A stretch of 5,008 nucleotides of DNA, from the NCBI GenBank assembly GCA_026785965.1, contig JAJAYY010000234.1:1-5008 (forward strand), given 5' to 3'. This DNA is from Sphingomonas bacterium. GTDB lineage: Bacteria > Pseudomonadota > Alphaproteobacteria > Sphingomonadales > Sphingomonadaceae. Each line of letters starts with the position of its first letter. The stretch's first letter is position 1. The notes under the pieces are model-generated. The model did no database searches. It worked only from the letters and a program-made list of their open reading frames with translations, and was not told the DNA's origin. The translations under genes were made by a program, and so were the position numbers. Shown here piece after piece: positions 1-5,008 of the stretch.

Positions 1-2
1 CG

Positions 3-365
3 CTGATCCCGAGCGTGGTCTACACCCACCCCGAAATCGCCGGGGTCGGCCTCACCGAGGAGCAGGCGCGCGCCGGGGGCGAGGTCAAGGTCGGCAAATT
101 CCCGTTCATGGCCAACAGCCGCGCCAAGACCAACCGTGACACCGACGGCTTCGTCAAGGTGATCGCCGACGCCAAGAGCGACCGCGTGCTCGGGGTGTGG
201 ATCATCTCCAGCCTCGCGGGCACGTTGATCGCCGAGGCCTGCCTGGCGATGGAATTCGGCGCGACGTCGGAGGACATTGCCTACACTTCCCACGCCCACC
301 CGACCCACGCCGAAGCGCTCAAGGAAGCGGCGATGGCGGTGCAGGGCAAGCCAATCCACATTTAG
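3..365 (+). CDS. lpdA: Dihydrolipoyl dehydrogenase (E3), C-terminal part, cut by window start
   Basis: This is the last 120 residues of a flavoprotein disulfide reductase that reoxidises the dihydrolipoyl group of a 2-oxoacid dehydrogenase complex with NAD+, in the cytoplasm. The frame is open from base 3 ([16 protein letters not shown], the typical start of the dimerisation domain). What is visible is the interface domain: the YTHPE motif, [14 protein letters not shown], and the C-terminal AHPTHAE signature. The His of HPT (about residue 99 of the fragment) and the Glu five residues later are the expected acid-base dyad, completed in trans across the dimer. The FAD and NAD domains and the redox-active cysteine pair lie outside the window. 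Two positions differ from the usual family text: the common GxHIIG segment reads GVWIISS, and the Cys that often precedes HAHPT is Ser. I infer lineage variation and not damage, because the reading frame and dyad are intact. The gene converges on sppA. Which complex it serves cannot be told from here. Mercuric or glutathione reductases are less likely given the HPT context. Confidence 0.93.
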   Translation: MIPSVVYTHPEIAGVGLTEEQARAGGEVKVGKFPFMANSRAKTNRDTDGFVKVIADAKSDRVLGVWIISSLAGTLIAEACLAMEFGATSEDIAYTSHAHPTHAEALKEAAMAVQGKPIHI

Positions 366-397
366 CCGCACTGCCGGCGCTCAACTCGACCGCTTGA
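366..397. other. Convergent gap between lpdA and sppA
   Basis: Thirty-two bases separate the stop codons of two genes that face each other. I see only a weak bulged stem and no T-tract on either strand, so no intrinsic terminator is supported. Termination here may be Rho-dependent or lie inside the coding ends, and the two transcripts could overlap. Confidence 0.6.
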
Positions 398-2260
398 TCA
401 CGCCCGACTAAACCACGCCAGCCAGCCCGCGTCCGCCGTGGTCGGCGCCAGCGCGCGCGGCGTGGGTGGGCATTCGAGGCAGCGCACCTGGATGCTCGGT
501 CCGGCGAGGATATGGCGCAGATCGTCGATCACGCGCGAAAGCAGCAGCGCCGGAGCCGGGGCGAGCGAGGCGAGCGCGTCGGTCGAGCCTTCGTCGGCCT
601 CGTCATCACCGCTGAGCATTTCCAGCAGGCGGTCCTCGAAGCTCGGCGGCTGGTCGAGCCAGGTCACCGCGCGATCGTCGGTCTTGGCCAAAGCGGCGGC
701 CTTGGCGATGGCGTCTTCCAATCCGCCGAACTGGTCGACCAGCCCCAATTGGCGCGCGGTCCCGCCGTCCCACACGCGGCCCTGGGCGATGCGGTCGATG
801 TCGGCGACGCTCTTCTTGCGCGACGCGGCGACCAGGCTGAGGAACTTGCCATAGACGCTTTCGACCCCGGCCTGGATCAGCGCCCCGGCCTCGGGCGAGG
901 GGCCGCGCATCAGATCGGGTTCGCCCGACAGCGGGGTGGTCTTGATGCCGTCGGCGCCGAGCCCGAGCTTGGCCAGGCTGCCCTGGAAGCTGGGCAGGAT
1001 TCCGAACACCCCGATCGATCCGGTGATGGTCGATGGCTCGGCGAAGATCGCGTCGGCCGGGGTGGCGACCCAATATCCGCCCGAGGCCGCGACATTGCCC
1101 ATCGATGCGACCACCGGAAGCCCGGCCTGCTTGGCGGCAAGGATCGACTGGCGGATCGCTTCGGAGGCCATCACCGACCCGCCGGGGCTGTCGATCCGCA
1201 CCACCAGCGCTTTCAATTTTCCGCTCGCGACGCCCTCGTCGATCAGCTCGGCGATGCTGTCGCCACCGGCACTGCCCGGCCCGGCCTTGCCGTCGATGAT
1301 CGTGCCCGCGATCGTGATCACCCCGATCGGCCCATGCGCGCTGCCCGGAGCGAGGTCGCGGATATAATCGCGCAGCTTGATCTGGCGGTAGGGGATGGCG
1401 CCGTCGTCGGCTTCCCCGCCGAGTTCGGCGAGGCGCTTGTTGAAGGCGTGGCGCTCGCCGGCGCGGTCGATCAGCTTGGCGTTTACCGCGGCGGTGGCGA
1501 AATCGCCGCCCGCGGCGCGGATCAGCGCCACCGGGTCGTTGACATAAGCGTCGATCGTTCCCGCCGCCGCGGGGCGCGCGCGCTTGACGTCGTCGCGCCA
1601 CGTTTCGAGCAAGGCGAGCCCAAGCGCTTCGGCATTGACGCGCGCCTCGGGCGACATGTCGTTGCGCGTAAATGGTTCGACCGCGGCCTTGTAGGTGCCG
1701 ACGCGATAGACGTTGGCGGTAACGCCGAGTTTGTCGAGCAGGCCCTTGTAATAAAGATTGGTCCCGCCCGGCCCGGTGATCGCCACCGCGCCCAGCGGGT
1801 TCATCCACACTTCGGACGCGTGCGCGGCGAGCTGATAACCGTCGTCGGTGTAACCGGTGGCGTAAGCGAGCACCGGCTTGCCTGCCTTGCGCGCGCCGTC
1901 GAGCGCTTCGCCGAGCGTCGCGATCGCGGTTTGCCCGCCGCCGACGAATTTTTCGAGGTCGAGCGCGATCGCTTTGACGCGGTCGTCCTTGGCTGCGGCG
2001 TCGACTGCGGCGACGACATCGCGCAGGCGGTGCTCGCGCATCGCTCCGCTACCACCGCCAACCAGGCTCGTCGCGCTTGGCCGCGACGGCTGTTCGACCA
2101 GCGCGCCGTCGAGATTGACCAATAGCACGCCCTTGCCGATCGGCTTGGGCCCGCCCTGCAGCGCCGCCCACAGCGCGCCGAAGAAGATCAGCATCAGGAC
2201 CAGGACCAGCGCGTCCTTGATCCCGACCAGCAATTTCCACACCGCACGAACGAACCGCAT
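398..2260 (-). CDS. sppA: Signal peptide peptidase SppA, 67K type (S49 serine protease)
   Basis: A 620-residue inner-membrane protease that degrades signal peptides left after preprotein export. An N-terminal membrane anchor is visible at about residues 16-34 (LVLVLMLIFFGALWAAL). Two tandem S49-type domains follow, which identifies the long 67K form and not the short 36K form. The catalytic Lys is residue 191 in VGTYKAAVEPF of the first domain. The Ser nucleophile is residue 393 in NVAASGGYW of the second domain, and the RIDSPGGS motif is at 356-363. The Lys-Ser spacing of about 202 residues fits the E. coli enzyme (K209/S409). The C-terminus carries an acidic, Ala-rich stretch (about 550-574) and a tail with two Cys. 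The frame is open 21 codons further upstream, but I choose the ATG at 2260-2258 because a strong AAAGGAG lies 6 bases before it and the anchor then starts as expected. The gene is single, convergent with lpdA and divergent from the MATE gene. Confidence 0.95.
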   Translation of the reverse strand: MRFVRAVWKLLVGIKDALVLVLMLIFFGALWAALQGGPKPIGKGVLLVNLDGALVEQPSRPSATSLVGGGSGAMREHRLRDVVAAVDAAAKDDRVKAIALDLEKFVGGGQTAIATLGEALDGARKAGKPVLAYATGYTDDGYQLAAHASEVWMNPLGAVAITGPGGTNLYYKGLLDKLGVTANVYRVGTYKAAVEPFTRNDMSPEARVNAEALGLALLETWRDDVKRARPAAAGTIDAYVNDPVALIRAAGGDFATAAVNAKLIDRAGERHAFNKRLAELGGEADDGAIPYRQIKLRDYIRDLAPGSAHGPIGVITIAGTIIDGKAGPGSAGGDSIAELIDEGVASGKLKALVVRIDSPGGSVMASEAIRQSILAAKQAGLPVVASMGNVAASGGYWVATPADAIFAEPSTITGSIGVFGILPSFQGSLAKLGLGADGIKTTPLSGEPDLMRGPSPEAGALIQAGVESVYGKFLSLVAASRKKSVADIDRIAQGRVWDGGTARQLGLVDQFGGLEDAIAKAAALAKTDDRAVTWLDQPPSFEDRLLEMLSGDDEADEGSTDALASLAPAPALLLSRVIDDLRHILAGPSIQVRCLECPPTPRALAPTTADAGWLAWFSRA

Positions 2261-2346
2261 ACCAAGCTCCTTTGCGCGACGACTAGCCGAGGGTGAGCGG
2301 CGACGACAGGAATAATCGACCAACCGCTTGTGGTGGCCTTGGCGGC
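2261..2346. other. Divergent spacer between sppA and MATE gene
   Basis: Eighty-six bases separate the two divergent start codons and must hold both promoters, unless the MATE promoter lies inside the 5' end of sppA. Apart from the sppA Shine-Dalgarno I recognise no convincing -35/-10 pair or operator palindrome. A GTG at 2293 would extend the MATE frame into this spacer by 18 codons, but the added residues are hydrophilic and unlike the start of a MATE protein. Confidence 0.5.
2267..2273 (-). promoter_or_regulatory. Ribosome binding site of sppA
   Basis: On the minus strand the bases read AAAGGAG, six bases before the ATG at 2260-2258. This near-consensus Shine-Dalgarno decides the sppA start in favour of MRFVRAVWK over the longer reading that begins at 2323. 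Confidence 0.85.
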
Positions 2347-3747
2347 ATGATGCCGCTACCCGACGCGCCCATGCTGTTGTCGCCGCCGATCCGCACCGAA
2401 ATCCGCGCCACGCTGTCGCTGGCGTGGCCGCTGATGCTCGCCAATCTGACGATGGCGGCGATCCAGGCGACCGATGTGCTGCTGATGGGACGCCTCGGCG
2501 CGCGCCCGCTCGCCGCTGCGGCGCTCGGGCTCAACCTCAATTTCGCCTTCAGCCTGATCTGCCTCGGCCTGGTCACCGCCTCATCGCCGATGATCGCGAC
2601 CGCGCTCGGGCGTCGCTCGAACAGCGTGCGCGAGGTCCGCCGCACCTTCCGCCAGTCGCTGTGGCTGATCGCGACCGTCACCCCGCCGGTGTGGATTTTG
2701 CTGTGGAACGCCGAACCAATCATCGCCGCGCTTGGTCAGGACCCCGGGCTGGCGCGCGGAGCGGCGACCTTCCTCCATGGCTACATGTGGTCGATGCTGC
2801 CGTTCCTGATATTCCAGGCGATGCGCAACTTCGTCTCGGCACTCGAGCGGCCGGGCTGGGTGCTGGTTATCAGCCTGGTCGGGATCGTCCTCAACGCAGC
2901 GCTCGGCTGGGCGATGATTTTCGGCCATTTCGGACTGCCCGCGATGGGTCTGTTCGGGGGCGGGCTGGCGAGCTCGATCGTGTGGATCCTGCTGGTGCTC
3001 GCGCTCGGCATGGTGATCGTGACTGACCGCCAGTTCAAGCGCTTCCATCTGTTCGGCCGCTGGTGGCGCCCCGATTGGCCGTGTTACCGGCGGATGTGGC
3101 TGCTCGGGCTGCCGATCGGGCTGGCGATGGGATTTGAGGGCGGGGTGTTCAGCGCCGCGGCCTATCTGATGGGGCTGATCAGCGCCGACGCGGTCGCCGC
3201 GCATGCGGTGGCACTGCAGATTGCGGCGCTGTCGTTCATGGTGCCGTGGGGGATGGCGCAAGCGGCGACGATCCGAGTCGGGCTCGCGCGCGGGCGCGAC
3301 GACCGCGCCGGGATTGCCCGCGCCGGCTGGAGCGCCTGGGGCATGGGGGTCAGCTTCATGGCGCTGATGGCGATCTTGATCTGGGCGTTGCCGCGGCCGT
3401 TGATGACGCTGTTCCTTGAAGACAATGCCGCCAATGCGCCGGTGATCGCGCTCGGGGTCGCCTTCCTCGGGGTCGCGGCGATCTTCCAGATTGTCGATGG
3501 CGCGCAGGTTGTCGGCGCGGGCATCCTGCGCGGGCTCCACGACACTCGCGTGCCGATGATCTTCACTTTCATCGGCTATTGGGTGGTCGGGATCGGGGTC
3601 GGTGTGTGGCTCGCCTTCCGCGGCGGCTGGGGCGGGGTCGGCATCTGGGCCGGGCTGGCGCTGGGGCTGGCGATCGTCGCGGTGTTGATGCTGGCGCGGT
3701 GGCTACGGCGCGAGCGGCTGGGGCTACTCAGGAGTGCCCCAGTCTGA
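2347..3747 (+). CDS. MATE family efflux transporter (NorM-like)
   Basis: A 466-residue inner-membrane antiporter that exports cationic or hydrophobic compounds in exchange for Na+ or H+. The length and the roughly 12 hydrophobic segments in two six-helix halves fit the MATE family. Family positions are visible: the first-helix motif ATDVLLMGRLG with Asp43 (equivalent to NorM Asp36), Glu264 in MGFEGGVFS (equivalent to NorM Glu255), and Asp384 in FQIVDGAQ (equivalent to NorM Asp371). The signature GILRGLHDTRVP follows at 392-403. All three cation-coupling acids are therefore present, pointing to a NorM-type pump, though the actual substrate cannot be read from sequence. The start is uncertain. 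ATGs at 2347 and 2350 are adjacent, another lies at 2371 and a GTG at 2293, and none has a good Shine-Dalgarno. I take 2347. No regulator gene is adjacent. A strong stem-loop overlaps the last codons. Confidence 0.93.
   Translation: MMPLPDAPMLLSPPIRTEIRATLSLAWPLMLANLTMAAIQATDVLLMGRLGARPLAAAALGLNLNFAFSLICLGLVTASSPMIATALGRRSNSVREVRRTFRQSLWLIATVTPPVWILLWNAEPIIAALGQDPGLARGAATFLHGYMWSMLPFLIFQAMRNFVSALERPGWVLVISLVGIVLNAALGWAMIFGHFGLPAMGLFGGGLASSIVWILLVLALGMVIVTDRQFKRFHLFGRWWRPDWPCYRRMWLLGLPIGLAMGFEGGVFSAAAYLMGLISADAVAAHAVALQIAALSFMVPWGMAQAATIRVGLARGRDDRAGIARAGWSAWGMGVSFMALMAILIWALPRPLMTLFLEDNAANAPVIALGVAFLGVAAIFQIVDGAQVVGAGILRGLHDTRVPMIFTFIGYWVVGIGVGVWLAFRGGWGGVGIWAGLALGLAIVAVLMLARWLRRERLGLLRSAPV
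3718..3742 (+). terminator. Stem-loop over the end of the MATE gene, possible terminator
   Basis: CTGGGGC (3718-3724) pairs perfectly with GCCCCAG (3736-3742). Inside it, after a single bulged T, ACT (3726-3728) pairs with AGT (3733-3735) around a CAGG loop. That gives ten base pairs ending just before the stop codon at 3745-3747. The following TCTGAATT is only weakly T-rich, so this is not a textbook Rho-independent terminator. It could stop transcription inefficiently or protect the mRNA 3' end. The stem lies within the coding sequence of the C-terminal tail, so coincidence in GC-rich DNA is possible. Confidence 0.4.
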
Positions 3748-3761
3748 ATTGCGCGCACTAC

Positions 3762-3800
3762 GTCTGGTTTGGGTGGGGAGCGGACATGGCTGTCGCTAGT
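3762..3800 (+). repeat. Degenerate spacer repeat, copy A
   Basis: The unit opens GTCTG-GTT, has the core TGGGTGGG (3770-3777) and closes with GCGGAC (3780-3785). The outer arms GTCTG and CGGAC form a short inverted repeat with one G-T wobble. It matches copy B at 4129 at 13 of the first 18 bases, including the exact 8-base core, with scattered similarity after that. From memory, short elements with a GGGTGG core between GTCCGC/GCGGAC arms are common in spacers of sphingomonad chromosomes. That is recollection and was not tested here. Confidence 0.5.
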
Positions 3801-3808
3801 CAAAGCAC

Positions 3809-4127
3809 ATGAAACCGGATGTTGATTGCTGGCTAGACCTCTCCCATCGATTGGGCATTGAAATTGTAGCGCCGTTCAATCTCGAACTGTCGGGCGTCCA
3901 AATTGCTTTTCACAGCCTTGCTCCAGCAATTCGGCGCTCCAGCTGGCATGGTGGTCGACGCTGATTGGACTGTCATTGCGCCGCACAAATCCAGTCTTGC
4001 CGCAGGATATGGCTTTTCTTGTGTCGGGCCAGGTGACCCGGCGAGGAACCTGGCTTCCGTGTATGAAATGTTGTCGGACTGGGGCTGGACCAGCGCATCA
4101 CCCAGGCCGGATTGGGTTAGCGATTAA
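3809..4127 (+). pseudogene. Small uncharacterised protein, frameshifted by one base
   Basis: Two overlapping frames each hold half of one plausible 105-residue protein. The first begins at ATG 3809 (MKPDVDCWLDLSHRLGIEIV) and reads to VQIAFH before turning into unrelated residues and stopping at 3959. The second, one base out of step, supplies LLQQFGAPAGMVVDADW, AGYGFSCVGPGD and YEMLSDWGW up to TAA at 4125-4127. Removing a single T from the TTTT run at 3907-3910 joins them as VQIAFTALLQQFGAPAGMVV with no other change. The joined text resembles a family of roughly 100-residue bacterial proteins of unknown function with a central QFG-x-x-x-GM motif, an AGYG(F/Y)S motif and a C-terminal DWGW. I recall the family shape but know no name or activity for it. 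The protein is soluble, with no signal peptide or membrane segment. No good Shine-Dalgarno precedes ATG 3809. Either the gene is a recent pseudogene or the extra T is a sequencing error in a homopolymer. Confidence 0.6.
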
Positions 4128-4128
4128 A

Positions 4129-4160
4129 GTCCGCAATGGGTGGGAATAGGGCCGATGCCT
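4129..4160 (+). repeat. Degenerate spacer repeat, copy B
   Basis: Beginning two bases after the stop of the frameshifted gene, it reads GTCCGCAATGGGTGGGAATA. It shares the exact TGGGTGGG core and the same orientation with copy A. The right arm is more decayed (GGGCCGAT instead of GCGGACAT), so the inverted-repeat structure seen in copy A is lost. With copy A it brackets the small broken gene. Confidence 0.45.
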
Positions 4161-4238
4161 TCGTCAGGAAACTGAAGGCAAGGTTTAGCCCTGTGTGGAA
4201 CAGCTGGTCTAAGGCACTGCTCTGAATCGGTTTGCACG

Positions 4239-4277
4239 CAATCCCAGCCCCCTCTAGCGTGAAGCCAATCCCAGCCC
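4239..4277 (+). repeat. 12-base direct repeat, period 27
   Basis: CAATCCCAGCCC occurs exactly at 4239-4250 and again at 4266-4277, separated by 15 bases, about 40-70 bases before the amphi-Trp start. It could be a small local duplication or a pair of binding sites on one DNA face. Only two copies are present. Confidence 0.6.
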
Positions 4278-4301
4278 TCGTGGGGGCGCCAGTTACGATT
4301 T

Positions 4302-4307
4302 GGAGAG
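4302..4307 (+). promoter_or_regulatory. Ribosome binding site deciding the amphi-Trp start
   Basis: GGAGAG ends directly before a first ATG (4308) and eight bases separate GGAG from a second in-frame ATG (4314). The first ATG would be too close for normal initiation, so the second is the likelier start. Confidence 0.6.
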
Positions 4308-4313
4308 ATGACA

Positions 4314-4535
4314 ATGGAGCCTAAGCCGACCAGAGACATTGAGAAGGACTACCCACTGGTCCAGTTCGTGGAAAAGCTTCGCCGTCTCGCCGACGCGTTG
4401 GAGAGCGGCCAGCGCTTCGAAATCAAGATTGCGGGAGAGCGCATATCCGTACCGGTCCGAGCCACTTACAACATCGAACATGAGCGGGGTGAAAAGGAAG
4501 AAGAGGTCGAGTTCCAGATCAAGTGGTCAATATAG
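4314..4535 (+). CDS. Amphi-Trp domain-containing protein
   Basis: A 73-residue soluble protein, highly charged, with no membrane segment or cysteine. The N-terminal part (FVEKLRRLADALESGQRFEI) is an amphipathic helix of the kind shared by amphi-Trp proteins. It is followed by short strands of alternating hydrophobic and charged residues (IAGERISVPVRATYNIEHER and EEEVEFQIKWSI) that end in the near-terminal Trp giving the domain its name. The length of about 70 residues matches stand-alone members. The family's molecular function is unknown to me, and I assign none. ATG 4308 would add two residues, but spacing from GGAG favours 4314. The gene stands alone between repeats and debris, with an intact frame and ordinary codon use, which suggests it is still under selection even though its left neighbour is broken. 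Confidence 0.8.
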   Translation: MEPKPTRDIEKDYPLVQFVEKLRRLADALESGQRFEIKIAGERISVPVRATYNIEHERGEKEEEVEFQIKWSI

Positions 4536-4543
4536 CGGTTGTA

Positions 4544-4600
4544 CTCGCGGCCGAGCTGGACCGCGTTTGGCATGCCCACGGTCTGAAGCCGATTTGCCTG
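4544..4600 (+). pseudogene. Possible fossil of an IS630-type transposase
   Basis: Immediately after the amphi-Trp stop, one frame reads LAAELDRVWHAHGLKPICL before a stop at 4616. The segment RVWHAHGLKP (4562-4591) closely resembles the stretch RIWxAHGLKPH that follows the helix-turn-helix in many IS630-family transposases. Only about 15 residues are convincing. No upstream HTH, no DDE catalytic core, no terminal inverted repeats and no TA target duplication can be seen, so this would be a very small relic. Chance similarity is a real alternative. Confidence 0.3.
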
Positions 4601-4641
4601 TCACAGCCATCACGCTGAAGTCTGATTTAGTCATAAGACAA

Positions 4642-4670
4642 TTTAACCGGGCTTAGTTGAACCGGCTCAG
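4642..4670 (+). repeat. Imperfect tandem repeat
   Basis: TTTAACCGGGCTTAG (4642-4656) is followed directly by TTGAACCGGCTCAG (4657-4670). They differ by two substitutions and one missing G, consistent with an old local duplication. Confidence 0.5.
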
Positions 4671-4718
4671 CACTTCGTCTCTCCGCCGGGCGGGCGGGGC
4701 CGCAGCTGGATTTTTCCT

Positions 4719-4769
4719 GTCCAATTGGACGTGGCGCTTCCTTCGAAGTCGCACGTTCTGCACGTCCAA
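4719..4769. repeat. Palindrome and inverted repeat
   Basis: GTCCAATTGGAC (4719-4730) is a perfect 12-base palindrome. Its right half extends to TTGGACGTG (4725-4733), which is exactly complementary to CACGTCCAA (4761-4769) across 27 bases that themselves include the palindrome CTTCGAAG (4741-4748). The arrangement could be a dimeric regulator site for the downstream gene or the decayed end of a mobile element. No function is shown by the sequence. Confidence 0.5.
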
Positions 4770-4806
4770 CTCTTGATCCGACGGCGCGCACAACCATCTC
4801 CGGCTC

Positions 4807-5008
4807 ATGGATTGGATGCCTCCAGAGACTCTGCCTTTCGGCGAGCGGCTCGATTCGCTGTGGAAACGGGGCGTGCGCCTCGTGACGCGCGCCGCGATTG
4901 CCTTCTCACTGTCCATCGCGGCCGGCATTGGTGTGGGGGTCGTGGTCGCCGACAATGCGCTCGTTCAGATCATCGTCACGGTCCTGGCTGCGCTGGCATT
5001 GTGGATTC
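4807..5008 (+). CDS. Unrecognised membrane protein, N-terminal part, cut by window end
   Basis: Sixty-seven residues are visible and the frame is still open at the window edge. I do not recognise the family. A charged N-terminus (ERLDSLWKRGVRLVTR) is followed by two strongly hydrophobic segments, about residues 29-48 (AIAFSLSIAAGIGVGVVVA) and 51-67 (ALVQIIVTVLAALALWI), split only by Asp-Asn. It is therefore an inner-membrane protein with at least two helices, and the basic start suggests a cytoplasmic N-terminus. An in-frame stop at 4774-4776 limits the start to ATG 4807 or ATG 4816. Neither has a good Shine-Dalgarno. The return of high third-position GC marks the end of the AT-richer stretch to the left. 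No functional partner is apparent. Confidence 0.6.
   Translation, partial: MDWMPPETLPFGERLDSLWKRGVRLVTRAAIAFSLSIAAGIGVGVVVADNALVQIIVTVLAALALWI

Larger units (their letters stand above)
4161..4313. other. Spacer upstream of amphi-Trp gene
   Basis: No gene is supported here. Short minus-strand frames cross it but look random. It contains a 12-base direct repeat (4239-4250 and 4266-4277) and, next to the gene, the Shine-Dalgarno at 4302. The promoter of the amphi-Trp gene presumably lies here, but I see no clear -35/-10 pair. Confidence 0.5.
4601..4806. other. Gene-free spacer with short repeats
   Basis: About 200 bases without a supported gene. It contains an imperfect tandem pair (4642-4670), a GC-rich CCGCC/GGCGG hairpin (4683-4697), a 12-base perfect palindrome (4719-4730) and a 9-base inverted repeat (4725-4733 with 4761-4769). 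A minus-strand frame covering part of it is compositionally random and antisense to the next gene. The promoter for the membrane protein at 4807 is expected here but not recognisable. Confidence 0.5.

Noticed and set aside
606..1808. 400-codon frame on the same strand as sppA, shifted by one base
   Set aside because: The Arg/Gly/Pro-rich text is an out-of-frame reading of sppA with no recognisable motif.
512..2125. Very long (537-codon) open frame antisense to sppA
   Set aside because: Its residue composition (runs of Arg, Gly, Asp, Ala, His) is what the complement of a GC-rich gene gives. No domain is recognisable, and it lies fully opposite a gene with an intact catalytic dyad.
2293..2346. 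GTG start extending the MATE gene by 18 codons
   Set aside because: The added residues (SGDDRNNRPTACGGLGG) do not resemble a MATE N-terminus, and the GTG has no properly spaced ribosome site.
2581..3540. 319-codon frame antisense to the MATE gene
   Set aside because: Gln/Asp/Arg/His-rich shadow of hydrophobic codons on the other strand. No family features.
4136..4225. 29-codon plus-strand frame starting at ATG 4136
   Set aside because: Its start lies inside repeat copy B, there is no suitable ribosome site and no conserved motif.
4117..4339. Two overlapping minus-strand frames of 65-71 codons in the spacer before the amphi-Trp gene
   Set aside because: They overlap each other and the amphi-Trp start. 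Their only regularity comes from the 12-base direct repeat, and no protein family is recognisable.
4546..4568. CGCGG/CCGCG stem followed by TTT after the amphi-Trp gene
   Set aside because: Five base pairs with a ten-base loop and only three T residues are too weak to call a terminator.
4683..4715. CCGCC/GGCGG hairpin followed by TTTTT
   Set aside because: The T-tract is 13 bases away from the stem, so the geometry does not fit an intrinsic terminator.
4653..4955. 100-codon minus-strand frame overlapping the membrane protein start
   Set aside because: Basic, low-complexity text with no motif. The plus strand here encodes clear transmembrane helices, and the first 60 codons are complementary to that gene or its leader.

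Overview
The window looks like chromosomal DNA from an alphaproteobacterium, most likely a sphingomonad (Sphingomonadales). The basis is the strong GC bias at third codon positions, the sequence character of the dihydrolipoyl dehydrogenase, SppA and MATE proteins, and spacer repeats of the kind I associate with sphingomonad genomes. The taxonomic call is inference from memory and not a search result.

Layout. Positions 1-365 (+) are the C-terminal end of dihydrolipoyl dehydrogenase (E3 of a 2-oxoacid dehydrogenase complex). It converges across a 32-bp gap on a full-length 67K-type signal peptide peptidase SppA (398-2260, -), which has both catalytic residues. SppA diverges across 86 bp from a complete MATE-family multidrug/Na+ (or H+) antiporter (2347-3747, +). 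A strong stem-loop sits over the last codons of the MATE gene.

Positions 3748-4806 are different: visibly less GC-rich and poor in genes. This stretch holds (i) a small conserved-looking gene broken by one extra base in a T4 run (3809-4127), (ii) two degenerate copies of a GTCYG...TGGGTGGG repeat, one before and one directly after that gene, (iii) a small intact gene for an amphi-Trp domain protein (4314-4535), (iv) a short possible fossil of an IS630-type transposase (about 4544-4600), and (v) several short direct and inverted repeats. At 4807 a GC-rich reading frame for a two-helix membrane protein begins and runs off the window end.

The first three genes are unrelated housekeeping functions: central metabolism, membrane proteolysis and efflux. 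Orientation rules out a single operon. No CRISPR array, RNA gene, intact mobile element or recognisable new multi-gene system is visible. The part most worth a second look is the repeat-flanked, frameshifted small gene and its surroundings at 3748-4806.
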